Shown: positions 49,055 to 60,175 of the stretch, piece after piece
Layout of the letters: each line of letters begins with the position of its first letter
Numbering within the stretch: the first letter of the stretch is position 1
Assembly: GCA_959347315.1 (NCBI GenBank)
Contig: OY365806.1
Coordinates: 36,078,264 to 36,142,263 of the forward strand
Length of the DNA stretch: 64,000 nucleotides
From: Bimastos eiseni
Lineage: Eukaryota; Annelida; Clitellata; Crassiclitellata; Lumbricidae
Direction: 5' to 3'
Position numbers and translations under genes: made by a program
Notes under the pieces: generated by a model
What the model was told of the DNA's origin: nothing
Seen by the model: the letters and a program-made list of their open reading frames with translations, nothing else
The model's database searches: none

Positions 49055-50138
49055 TTATCTGGTACATGAAGAGCGAATGTATGACACAGAAAACCGGAAA
49101 GGAGGACAAGGGACTCACTCCAGAATCCATAGTCCATAGAGGAGAGGGTCTCCTATAAGTGTAAGTAACCAAGAAACGAAGTCACTTCGAAAAGCTGTGT
49201 GAAAAGAAATAGCATTTTATTTTGTCCATGGGATATATACAGCCGCTATCGAGTCTCACAGGTACACCTGTACCTGTCAGGGACCGTAGGCAAATTCTAT
49301 GATACGCTGTTTGCAACATTATTTAGATCATGGATTATAAACGTCTGGATGAAATAGAGCTGCAATAAAAATAAATGGGTAAGTATATTGGACAGTTTGC
49401 TGGGTAGGACCCGAGGAAACTTGGGATAGCATGCATGTGTAAAGTCGTTAAAACTGCTATTAAGTAACAGCCAATAGCTCAATATGACATGTATACATGC
49501 ATAGGCCTACATACTAAAAGTCGGACATCTTTCAGGTTTATGACTTTGCCTACAGTCGGGCAGAGAACATGATGTCTTTCCTGGATGTCTGACAACCCAA
49601 GGTAGAGCTGCAAAGAATTTGAGAATTTCTACTATCAGATAGTGTCACACGCTGACCTTGCAATGTTTGATTGCATGTCTATAGTCCGTTATTATTGTTT
49701 TGTCCATTGTAGAATAATGATATTGTCTGAACATAAATGCAACTTATATTTACACAATATCATTTTCATCAATCAACTTACACCATAAAATAGTTTCATC
49801 AATCCAGCTTTCACTTACACTATTCAATGGTTATATCAATCCAGCTTTCACTTACACTATAAAATAGTTAGGGTCTATATCAAATCAATTCAACTTATAC
49901 TTATACCATATCCTTTCTTCATTATTCTAACTTCCGTTACAGCAAGGGTCATTTTCATTATCAGCTACGATTATTGCAAGAATTAATTTTATCAATAGGA
50001 CTACAGCTTCTATAGTATTTAAGCATTAATAGGCCTAATGAATTCCATTCATTGATCCAATTTCAATGACTATGCACCTTCGGACAAACGCTCTACCAAT
50101 GTAATGCTTGTTTCCCAGTAATCGAAACTGTAGATGTC

Positions 50139-50186
<48 letters not shown>

Positions 50187-50234
50187 TATTATTATTATTA
50201 TTATTATAACAATAATAATAATAATAATAATAAG
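50139..50234. repeat. (AAT)n-(ATT)n-(AAT)n palindromic microsatellite
   Basis: AAT units to about 50186, then ATT units, then AAT again. Confidence 0.96.
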
Positions 50235-51497
50235 TTAATCTGCATAATGTAACAAAGCAATTGCTGTGGCTAACAAATGGAATAAATTTAGAGGAATCAA
50301 ACGACAGTTTCAGACTTTCTTGAACAGTTTATGTCAATCAGTGGATGGAAAAAAGCATAGAACGGTGGGAAACATGGGGTGAGTGAGGTGGTTTTCTATG
50401 AGGTGAGTGAAGTGGTTTTCCCTTGCCTTCCACGGGGACAATTGTCGATGAGCATATTGTTCAGGGTAGCTGTATACGCAAAATTTTTATACCATTAAGG
50501 CAAGGTACGTGAGCACTTCCTTCTGACCTCATTTGAATAGAATTGATCGCTATTAACTGATATATTTGACTTCATTTGTCTAGAATTAACTGATATAGCA
50601 ATAGAATGGTCACTAAAACTCTCCGGATCTCTCTAATTGAGAACTTGTGGAATATTTTGTCCCTCACCGTTTATAAAGATCCTGAGTCAAAGAAAGTCGA
50701 TAAGTTCAAACACCGTCCCAACGAGCGCCTCGATCGATGGAAGTTGGGACACTTCAGTCGCTGATCCAGTCTGTGCTGTATAGAGTCGGTGCTGTCATTG
50801 AGCCGAACGAAAATACTGCATGCTAATGACGTACGTCTGTAAGACCTAGGTAAGAATGTTGCGTTGTGGTCTAATTGGCCAAAAAAAGTTTATACAGTGA
50901 TTCTATGATGAACAAACAGTATTGCATGGCAATTTCTCCCGACAGACTGGTCCTCTTCAATTTTTTTAAATATATAAATGGCAACCACAGGCCAACTCAA
51001 AACCAAATTTGTACCAGTATCTTTCATTTGACCTGTGTATGTACTGACAAAATATCAAAAAAAGGATGAAGCCCTTACTGAGAAAACGCATTTTAAAAAC
51101 GGTGAACGATCTTTTGTATCATCCTATTTTATGGCAAAGATAGAAAGCAACAGCTAATTTTAGCGTTATTTCTTCGACAATACAGATGCGTTCAGGCACA
51201 TTTCTCCCCAGAAAAAACCCACTGGGTTTGAGGTAGATTGGAACTTGCGACCCTCAGGTTTATCGGCCTAACTCTGTCTATTTCTGCAATAAGATGAAAC
51301 TCAGTATTCTTGAGTCTTCGACTGATATCGGAAATTTAGAGCGAACAATGATTGATGGCTGACAGAGGATATAAACTGGCCTCTTTCGGGCCCCCTGATC
51401 TAATGATACTCGGATTCTTGCCTTATAGATGGGACGCAGAGACCTCGCAATAATATAACCTGTGTCTCTTGCTAACGACTTTGAACACTGGTGTCTT

Positions 51498-51558
51498 ACA
51501 CAGACTCATTAGCTAGCCTATCTGAAAATTTCAGATTGGCTAGCTAATGAGTCTGTGT
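51498..51558. repeat. 61-base near-perfect palindrome / hairpin
   Basis: ACACAGACTCATTAGCTAGC and the following C (51498-51518) are exactly complementary to 51538-51558. The intervening 19 bases fold on themselves as well (ATCTGAAA/TTTCAGAT around a single A). The only unpaired positions are one T-T mismatch and the central A. Confidence 0.95.
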
Positions 51559-53171
51559 TTAATATGCGCCAATACTCTGTGCTAAGTCAGCTTGATTTTA
51601 CTCTTCTCATGCAACAATTCTTGGAAGTGATGTACGGTTAGACAGGCTAATATTTACATCAATTAACAATCCAAATTTTCGGAGATAATTATGTGTGACT
51701 TATTAAGTACCTCCTCAGCTCCTCGCAAATTTAAACGTGGCATCATAAACGCTTCAGCCGCAGCCATTCACCAGTTGAGCTTTCTGACCACTCAAAAGTG
51801 TTTGTTCATGCAAACCATTAGCCGTTGACGTGATCGCAGATGGCTCAGTGACTGCGGCCATTCATACTATATTTCATTCGCAAGATTAATCTCCAGATAA
51901 CTAGAAACGATCTGTCATATCGGCGACGCGATGGTTATTTCCCAGAAGCGTCGTATATAACGTGCTCCTTAAAACGTTTCGGCGACTGATTTTCTTTGGT
52001 CAGGGCAACGTAGCCACAGAGGCAGCGAGGATCGACATGGTCTTCGTTAAACGGTCGAGGGGCATCCCTCCATTACAGATCTAGGGTCGTGGCAGAGGAC
52101 AGGGAGGGGGCGTCGTCGCGTTGAGCAATATGCTTCATCACTGCGGTGTATATGGAAAAACTTAGAAGCGTTCATCGATCGATGCGTCGTGCTCTGCCAG
52201 TCGAAATCTTCCAATCCATAGATCGGAATCCATGCGCGGACACATCACTGACTTCCTGTGGTAGAGCGAATAACTCTCAAGATAATCATGCTGACACGCG
52301 ACATGTGTCTTATTTGTCGGCGCAGAACGGCTTACGCCATGAGGCCCTGTATGTTTTAGTTTCAAGTAATCTGCTGCTGCGTTCTGTTACCTCTCCATCC
52401 TGCTAATGCAGGTACCGCGCTTTCACAATTCAACTCGACTCCAGCACGTCTTCTTTTTCGTGCGTTGAATCCACGGACCCATTTCACTTTGTTCAGCATT
52501 CCTAAACAGTTGTTTTGACCAGTTAGGTCCATGTGTGTCGCGCGCTTGCGAGGTCTTTAAAAGTTCAAGTTGTAATATTAAAGTTTTTTCATAGTCTATT
52601 ATTCCAATTATGCACACATACATATATAGGCTATACATATATACATATATATATACATATATAGGCTATATATGTATATATATATAGGCTATCAGTCTAC
52701 ATAACACAAATATGTGCTGCCAATGGTTCTGTCAGCCTACTTCTCTTGTGTTTTAACAGTTAATCATACCTTGACTATTGTAATTCAATATTCAGTTCTC
52801 TTCCCCGTCGCATTCAGTTGCTTCTCACTGACAGTTCTGTGTAAATGCGTCCACCTTGTTCTTCGACGTGCTCCAAAAATTCAAGCTGCAAGCCTCATGT
52901 CCTAAAGTTACGCTGGTTATCCTTAGGCCAACTCGAGTCCCCAGTTAAGTTACTATCATTGTAGGCTAAATACACTATTTATAGCCTACAGGCACTTAAC
53001 TGTTAATCACTGAGCGACCTTGCTATCCTCAGTACTCCGCTCACGGCTAGCACCATCAGGACAAATTTTAGATAGTCTTCCTCTGGAATTTTACACTAAC
53101 GTAGGCCTATACAAAGATGGGCCGGCAGACGCTTGGTTTCCTTGCCTTTTTATACGCTGTTGAGTATGAAT

Positions 53172-53348
53172 AAATGGCGTAGCGAGGCAGAGTACTGCCT
53201 AGGGCGAATGTACAAAATGGCAATGCCGCCTCTGTCTATTACGCAAGTTATACAACATTGATATTTTATTTTTCAAACCGAAAATGCCGCAATAGGACAA
53301 GTGACGCTTGGGGTGGTTCGTCCCTCTCGCGCCCTTAATACGCCACTG
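53172..53348. mobile_element. CAGTGGCGT-type MITE
   Basis: The right end read on the minus strand is CAGTGGCGTATTAAGGGCGC. The left end AAATGGCGTAGCG is a decayed version. The interior has GCCTAGGGCGAATG and no coding capacity. Target duplication unclear. Confidence 0.55.
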
Positions 53349-53693
53349 GTAGGCTATACATGTATTACCCTGTTCATTGACATCTTTTAATTACAACGGC
53401 CGCTACAAAAGCTATATACACTGTTCCTCGTTCTTGAATTTCACTACCACCCAATAGCAGACGGTTGGAAAAATCGATCGTATTGGATCGAGTGTAGTAC
53501 ATGAGATCGATGCGTGATCGACCACGCGAGTCTTTCTTTGTAGAGCGATCTTTGTTTGCACTGCGCATGTTGTGTACCGCATTGGTCAACCTATAGCTGC
53601 AGTGTTGAAAATTATGGTACATTAATCTGGAAGGCCTATTTCAATTCAGTCAAGTAAAGGACTCCGTCCCGAATCGTACGTAGTTGTGATGCC

Positions 53694-53830
53694 TTTTAGT
53701 ATGTTATTTTGCTATTCATACATTCAATCAATATATAGCGCCCTTCAAGGTATACTACCCAAGAAGCGCTCCCAACTCCAACCAGGACCAAAGGCTCAGT
53801 GCAAATGGTCTTGAAATGTAGGCCTACCAC
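53694..53830 (-). mobile_element. LINE 3' tail
   Basis: Minus reading GGAGTTGGGAGCGCTTCTTGGGTAGT...GAAGGGCGCTATATA followed by ATTGATTGAATG is homologous to the 3' end of the LINE at 63677-64000 (GGAGTCGGGAGTGCTCCTGAGTAGT...GGGGCGCTATATAAA, then AATG units). Confidence 0.7.
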
Positions 53831-53914
53831 TATAATATACAAAGGCATATATATTTATATAAGCATAATGTAGGACATATATGTATATGTATATACATGC
53901 ACACCTGACATTGC

Positions 53915-53915
<1 letters not shown>

Positions 53916-53945
<30 letters not shown>
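53916..53945. repeat. (TA)n microsatellite
   Basis: Uninterrupted TA run. Confidence 0.95.
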
Positions 53946-53950
<5 letters not shown>

Positions 53951-54329
53951 GCTACAGTAACAGTATTACTATATTCCCAGACAGAAGTTGAACAAAATAA
54001 GTCAGTTCAGTCAATATTTTTTAATGAATGAATCGGGAGAAGGCGCATGAAAGCCGTAAACATTTTTTCACAAAACAATGGTTTTCTGTCTCGACCACAT
54101 CGACATCAAACGAGTCGCGTAATTCTAATGACTGATACGCGCTCAACTGTACGTTAGTGATATTATCCAATTTATTCGAGTTGGTCACTTTCGTCGACAT
54201 TTATCACTTCTTTTAATTAATTTTTGAAATTAATGACCGTAGGGCTACGATCGAGTGCCGTTATGCGGCGTGAGGTGATAGCCATGGTGATAACATGCTC
54301 TAGCCATCACATTTAAATCCTTTCTGACC

Positions 54330-54412
54330 TGCTAGGGTTCTGCTTGCACCCATTGCTATCCGTCCTAAGCTGAACCGCCCGAGTGCTAGCGAATGAGCTA
54401 CAACGTAGGCCT
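54330..54412 (-). repeat. tRNA-derived SINE head
   Basis: Minus reading TGTAGCTCATTCGCTAGCAC closely matches a tRNA D-arm/A box (TAGCTCA.T.G.TAG). A weak B box follows about 45 bases on (GGGTGCAAGC). No complete cloverleaf. Confidence 0.45.
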
Positions 54413-54835
54413 ATGCCAACAATCGAAAATGAATGCGAAAGTCTACACTGGTTTCCTCTTACAATAATATTCAATGTGTATTATTACTGGCATATGCTTC
54501 TAATATCGGCACTGCACGAGGGAGCTCTGTGTGTCGGTCTCAAATCTACCTGGTCAGTGACTCTTCCCCCGCTGCTACCCGTGGAAACATGTAGGTGTCG
54601 CGCTTCCGCACATCAACGCGAGTCCGGTGTCATGCCTTCTCGTGTATGAGACCATGCTCCTCAACAGTCTACCATTAGATTCACATTTTGTTGCACTTGG
54701 CTTTGCAAAACTAGCGTTATCAAGCTGTCTTTAAACGCATCAATGTTGATAAGACTAGTGACTTTTGTGATGTGCAAAAAGGCACCACACATGTTTAATG
54801 TCTTCATTTATTTACATTCACACACACGTATGGTC

Positions 54836-54985
54836 TACACACATACATACATACATACTTACTTACACACATACATACATACATACATACATACATACAT
54901 ACATACATACATACACACATACATACATACATACACACATACATACACACACATACTTACACACATCCATACATACATACACAGT
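54836..54985. repeat. (CATA)n microsatellite
   Basis: Tetranucleotide array with CACA variants. Confidence 0.96.
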
Positions 54986-55034
54986 AAGCACGTAAGCACA
55001 TACTATATTAATTGATACATACATGAATATGATA

Positions 55035-55205
55035 AAAGTGATGACGATGATGCCGATGATGATGATGATGACAATGTTAAGGATAACGATGATAATGATG
55101 CCTATGATGAAAATGATGATGCTGATGATGACGACGTTAGTAATAATGAAACAGAAAAATAATAATATTAGCGACAACAACAGCAACAATGACAACAGCA
55201 ACAAA
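55035..55205. repeat. ATG/ACG then ACA triplet-rich tract
   Basis: ATGATG-type units passing into AACAGC-type units. Met-rich frames are artefacts. Confidence 0.9.
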
Positions 55206-55213
55206 AACAGCCA

Positions 55214-56875
55214 GGAATGTGGCCTGGAGATCGCGGTCTTGGTCTCGAGACCAAAAAACTGCGGTCTTGGTCTCAAATGTATCGGTCCTGGTCTTGGTCT
55301 CGGACCATCGGTCTTGGTCTTGGTCTCGAATGCGTCGGTCTTGGGCTTTAGGAACGGTCTTGGGATTGATTTCCGTATTAAATTAGCGTTCTGGAAACTT
55401 CTGGGTCATTTGCCGTATCAGAGCAAGTTTTTCGATATTTGTCGGTTATTTTTCGATTATTAGAGACACCGGCTTTACGCGATTGTTATCGATTTATGGC
55501 GTGCTGAGCAAACAAACAGATCTCTATATGCATGTTACTGAGTGTAGAAAAAAAAATTGCATTTGCAAAGGAGCCAGCCATTTCAAAATTTGCTTTCACA
55601 AATTTCAAGGTTTTGGAACAATCTAATAATTATGTTGTCGACCACGTGTGGACACTGCAATTCCGAGGTCGACCCATTGTACAAGTGAACCATTCAAACG
55701 GAAAGTTAATCTACTTGTCCAGATGTCTTAAAAAATATTTACCTATCGTATACTGTAAGTAATTTATAGTGTGACATTCTAAAGCCGATGCCAGGGATGT
55801 GGTCTCGAGACCGCGATCTTGGTCTCGAGACGGTCTCGAGACCGGAAAACTACGGTCTTTGTCTTGTTCTTGAATACATCGGTCTTGGTCTTGGTGTCGG
55901 ACTATTGGTCTCGGTCTCGGTCTCGAAAGTCTCGGTCTTGGTCTTAAAGGAACGGTTTTGGAATTGATCTCCGTTTTAAATTAGCGTTCTTGGTCATTTG
56001 CCGAACAAAGCAATTTTTTTATATTTGTAGGTCATTTTCGATTCTTAGAGACACCGGATGCCTAGGGGCTACGTGGTTGTTATCGATTTATGGCGTGCTG
56101 ACCATCTATATATCACATGTCACAATGGGCATAAAAATGCATTTGCAACGGAGTCAGCCATTTCAAAATTTGCTTTCACAAATTTCAAGGTTTTGGAACA
56201 ATCGAGTAATTATGTGGTTGATCACGTGTAGACACTGTTAACCTACAATTCCGAGTACAAGTACACTATTCAAACGGAACGTTAATCTACATGTACTTCT
56301 TCAGATGTTTTAAAGTATTTACCTATCGTACAGGTCTACTGTAAGTAATTTATAGTGTGATATTCTCAGGCCGAAGCCAAGGGCTGAACCCGTAAAAGTT
56401 CAGACTGGCCGGTAAAACTGTTTTCTGGACCATTATTAAGATCAGCATTCTTCAACAATAAAATTAATGTTTTAAGCATGTTATTCCGTTTTTGCGTCTT
56501 AGGAAATTGAATTGTTTAAAAAAAAGTATTGGTCTTAGTCTCGGACCACCCGGTCTCGGTCTTGGACCTCTCGGTCTTGGTCTCTGTCTTGGTCTCGAGG
56601 TTTTGGTCTCCTGCCCAACACTGGCCGATGTCAAGGGCTGAACCCGCAAAAGTTCAGAGTGGCCGGTAAAACTGTTTTCTGGACCATTATTAAGATCAGC
56701 ATTCTTCAACAATAAAATTAATGTTTTAAGCATGTTAATCCCTTTCAACGTCTTAGGAAATTGAATTGTTTATAAAAAGAGTATCGGTCATGGTCATGGT
56801 CTTGGTTTCGGACCATTCGGTCTCGGTATTGGACCACTCGGTCTTGGTCTTGAGTTTTTGGTCACGTGCCAAACA
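55214..56875 (+). mobile_element. Tandemly duplicated repeat with GGTCTTGGTCTC arrays (left arm)
   Basis: GGTCTTGGTCTCGAGACC-type units occur in four patches (about 55219-55350, 55797-55950, 56535-56605, 56785-56865). The sequence is a direct duplication: 55214-55790 and 55791-56365 share the block from TTAAATTAGCGTTCT to CTGTAAGTAATTTATAGTGTGA. A second one, 56371-56625 and 56630-56870, starts CAAGGGCTGAACCCG. The complementary array (CGAGACCGAGACA) lies at 59290-59730, making an inverted pair. A frame at 55532-55762 reads through the first copy but is broken in the second. Confidence 0.65.
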
Positions 56876-57085
56876 ACAACAACAATAACAACAGTACTAC
56901 TACTATACTACTACCACTACTTCCCCTTCCAATAATAACAATGATAATAATAATAATAATAATGATGATAATAATAATAATAATAACAATAATAATAATA
57001 ATTATTATTATTATTATTATCATTATTATGATAACAACAACAGCAGCAGCACCACCACCAACAGCAGCAACAACAACAACAATAA
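56868..57085. repeat. AAC/AAT-ATT/CAG triplet-rich tract
   Basis: AAC and AAT units, an AAT-to-ATT switch near 57000, then CAGCAGCAC/AAC units. Confidence 0.95.
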
Positions 57086-57204
57086 AAATAATAACAATGA
57101 TAATAGCAAAGTATGCATGCACACGTACAAAATGAATTATTGATGACATCGTTGTTCCCAGATTAGATGAGCCAATAGTAGGCAATGTTCAGTAAACAAA
57201 ACGT

Positions 57205-57295
57205 TTGTGGCACGGTAGTCTATTCGGTAGCGCATAGAGTCTGCAGCCCAACGATTACGGGTTTGAGTCTCTTTTGAGGGAAACTCAGTGTATCA
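57205..57295 (+). repeat. tRNA-derived sequence (SINE head)
   Basis: TAGTCTATTCGGTAGCGC resembles an A box/D-arm, and GGGTTTGAGTC lies at B-box distance, with one change from GGTTCGANTC. The acceptor stem does not close. Confidence 0.5.
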
Positions 57296-57450
57296 ATCAT
57301 GCTTTAGTTTATCGCGTACATTTAAATGACTCCAAAGAGTGTAATGAATAAAAATAGAAATGAGACAACTGCTGCACGTGTTCCATAATTCAAAAAGACA
57401 AGACGCGACCGATGTAAAAGAATCGATTGTGACAAACGAAATCAACGAAC

Positions 57451-57604
57451 CATGATTGCCGATGGCTGTGTCGCCTTCCTCCGCCTCTTCCTCCTCCTTC
57501 TCTCCCTCCATCGCTGACGTCATCAGCAACGTCAGAAGAACGATGACGACAATCCAGAAACCGGAAGGAGTTCCCTGGGGCGTACATAAGCACGGAAAGC
57601 GCAT
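57451..57604 (-). CDS. Candidate signal-peptide exon, possibly first coding exon of the Turtle-like gene
   Basis: On the minus strand an ATG at 57604 opens a frame whose N-terminus is a convincing signal peptide: a short polar n-region, the hydrophobic core FWIVVIVLLTLLM at residues 16-28, small residues TSA, then the acidic stretch EGEKEEEEAEEGD. It is the first Met after an in-frame TGA about 70 bases upstream. A possible donor, CATG|GTTCGT, would end the exon at 57451 in phase 1, the phase needed to join the Ig1 exon at 24894, producing Asp-Pro-Phe at the junction. Against it: the donor is weak, a matching phase happens one time in three, and the intron would be about 32.6 kb. It could also be the start of another secreted protein or a chance frame. 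Reading past 57451 gives unremarkable sequence. Confidence 0.35.
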
Positions 57605-58261
57605 ACTGACCGAGGCCGTCTCCCGACTGGGACAGTTTCCGGTATCAGCATGTTCCCAACTTCCGGTCTGTCAAAACGCCTAGTCCTAGCACCACCACCG
57701 ACGCCGCCACCTCTAACACGATCACTGCCAGAACACTGGATTCAGCAGCGTGTGAACTCAGAGAAGGACGTCTAATCCAGAACCGTATAGCCCACCCATT
57801 GACGTAGCCGACTCCTGCCCTACGACTGGCGCTGCAGTGGCCACGCTGTCATCCTCATTGCCTCCTACAACTCGCCTACACTGTGCGTCAAGACTTTCTG
57901 GCCATTCAGCGCTCGCTCCCACAGCGTGCACCTTCAGGACGTCCGATTTACAGGCTGGACACAAACCGTACAACAGTGTGTCAGTGCTAGCAGAAAAATC
58001 GCGTATAGATGGGCATTTATATAGCGCCCCCACAACCATGTCAACTTAGCTTAAACTTCTGCAGACTGTGCTAATCGAATCAGCAACGACTCTATTGCAA
58101 CTGCTAACGTCGAGGTTCACATTAACAGCTATCGCATAGGAGTCCACAGTCTGCGTCCTAATCTGCTATGTAGACGTCCACAGACGGTGTGTCGCCTAAG
58201 CCATGGTAGAACATGAGAGCTGGCGTCGAATCAGGTGTCTGCCTGCCTTAGCTTAGCAAAT
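57605..58261. other. CpG-richer segment upstream of the candidate signal-peptide exon
   Basis: Relative to the minus-strand exon at 57604 this is the upstream side. It is less AT-rich than most of the window. A 93-codon minus frame (57758-58039) is open but unrecognised. At 58012-58034 a GGGGCGCTATATAAAT-like LINE/SINE tail motif occurs on the minus strand. It could include 5' UTR or promoter; no TATA/initiator arrangement was identified. Confidence 0.35.
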
Positions 58262-58968
58262 GACAGGATCGATTTGTACGTCGAAGGAACTAAAGCGTCG
58301 TTTGCGACCGATGCTCGCCTCGGTCAACAAACGACCGAACGACCGAGCAAACGACCACAAAAAGACTGAACCGACTGCCCAAACGCCCGATCCACCGATT
58401 GATCGACCGATTGGTCGACCGACCGAAGAGACAAACGATTGACCGACCGATTGATCGACTGACCGAAGGACAAACGATTGACCAACAGATCGAAGAGACA
58501 AATGACCGACCGACCGACCGATTGATCGACCGACCGACCGAAGAGACAAATGACCAACCGATTGATCGACCGAAATATTGATCGACCGACGAGACAAGCG
58601 ACCGATCGATCAACCGACCGAAGAGGCAGACGATTGACCGACCAATCGAACAGACAAATGACCAACCGACCGATTGAACGACCGATATATCGACCGACCG
58701 AAGAGGCAAACTGTTGACAGACCGACCGAATGATCGACTGACCGAAGAGACAAATGACGAACCGACCGATTGATCGATCAACCGAAGAAACAAATGACCA
58801 ACCGACTGATTGCTTTACCGACCTAAGAGACTAACGATTGACAGACCGACCGATTGATCGACTGACCGAAGAGACAAACGACTGACCGACCGATTGATCG
58901 ACTGACCGAAGAGACAAACGACTGACCGACCGATTGATCGACTGACCGAAGACACAAACGACTGACCG
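58262..58968. repeat. Degenerate GACCGACCGATTGATC array, 40-bp units at the right end
   Basis: CCGA/TTGATCGA-rich repeats. From 58845 to 58965 the period is a clean 40 bp (unit starts GACCGACCGATTGATCGACT and ends GAAGAGACAAACGACT) in three copies. Arg/Ser-rich frames on the minus strand and Asp/Arg-rich frames on the plus strand are artefacts. Confidence 0.95.
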
Positions 58969-59289
58969 TAACCCTAAAAACCAGGGTTTCTTTACGATTC
59001 AAGCAAGTGACAAATGTATTTTGTCAAAACGTAATTTTGTTATTGTACGTTATAAGTAGCACATAGCCACTAATTCCGTAATGTCTGTAATACTGGGTAT
59101 CGGAGACTCAGAATGGTCTTGGCCTGTTGTTAACGTTTTGAATCAAGTAGGTAGTCTTATTCTTGGCCAGCTTTACACCACGCAAAAGAGTGCAGATGAT
59201 ACATTAGCATATTAATTCAACGAAAATTCAACATGATATGGCTTGCGTGCAACAGCCAAACATTAAGCACAATAAACAGTGTTATATGC

Positions 59290-59730
59290 AAGACTTGAAA
59301 CTTCAAGACCAAGACGAGACCGAGACAGTGAGGTGCCGAGACCGAGACAGCGAGGTACCAAGACCGAGACACTAGGTTCAAGACAGTACGAGACAGTAAA
59401 AGACAAATGATCGTATATAAAATGCTGCAAAATGCTAATGTATCAGTTTTCCGGAAGAATGTTTATTTGTAATTTCAATTTGAAACTTATAATGTATATA
59501 GTACAAATTCCTGAGAACTGTTTTATATTGCCGCACAAGATTTTAAGACAGTTCACGCGAAACTTGTCGAGACCGCTTGTTCGAGACAGAACAAGACATT
59601 CACTTCAAGACAGTTTCTAAAAATTCGAGACACTACCTCGAGACCGAGACATCAAGCTTCCGAGACCGAGACATTAAACGAACCGAGACAGTGTCTCGAG
59701 ACCGAGACAGTCTCGAGACCATACAACTCT
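59290..59730 (-). mobile_element. CGAGACCGAGACA array (right arm, inverted)
   Basis: Two patches (59297-59405 and 59565-59722) of GAGACCGAGACA-type units in the opposite orientation to the arrays at 55214-56875, with about 150 bases of AT-rich sequence between them. Confidence 0.7.
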
Positions 59731-60090
59731 GACAACAAATAATGTCTGCTAATTGACTTTGTAGACTAGTAATAGCAAAATTCTGCAGACCTGCTTGCCA
59801 ATTTCGGATATTTGTGGCTTGAATTTGTTCAATCAATTCTTAACTTAACTATATAAATGAGCATACCAGATGAAAGCGATAGGCCTGGCCTACGCCGGTG
59901 GTTTCCTTCCAGATAGTTACCCACAACATCGCAATACTTGCCGCTGTCAATTTAACTCAGTGTACTGAAGCGTTCGGTGGTCAATTTAATCGTCTGGATG
60001 CTACGACATATTAAACGACGGCCGTTCAAGTCACAAAACGTTCTCCAAGTCGTCCACTAGGAGGTGCCCAAACCCATCTGCGCTACTCCT
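59731..60090. other. No recognisable gene
   Basis: Nothing beyond short open stretches. Confidence 0.5.
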
Positions 60091-60175
60091 CAGATCGTAA
60101 TTGTAATCTCAACATTTCTATAGCGCCTACAAAAGCGAAGTCGCGGGAACCAGCTTATTCACAGGCGCTTGAAAC
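60091..60175 (-). repeat. SINE/LINE 3' tail, family X copy 3
   Basis: Minus reading: AAGCGCCTGTGAATAAGCTG, GTTCCCGCGACTTCGC, TAGGCGCTATAGAAATGTTG, then GATTACAATTACGAT. Homologous to 3335-3428 and 18750-18845. Confidence 0.7.

Larger units (their letters stand above)
49055..53171. other. No recognisable gene
   Basis: AT-rich. Holds imperfect ATCAATCCAGCTTTCACTTACAC repeats at 49765-49905, a compound AAT/ATT tract, a 61-base near-perfect palindrome (listed separately) and TATAGGCTATA repeats at 52620-52700. No coding exon was recognised. Confidence 0.5.
24895..57450 (-). other. Putative first intron of the Turtle-like gene (or intergenic)
   Basis: If the signal-peptide exon at 57451-57604 is correct, this 32.6-kb stretch is its downstream intron. 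It contains only transposon and tandem-repeat relics listed separately. Intermediate coding exons cannot be ruled out by eye. Confidence 0.3.

Noticed and set aside
58253..58793. Arg/Ser-rich minus frames resembling RS domains
   Set aside because: Direct translation of the GACCGACCGATTGATC repeat; open in several frames at once.
58967..58990. Telomere-like TAACCCTAAAA
   Set aside because: Single occurrence, part of a short hairpin AACCCT...AGGGTT; not an array.
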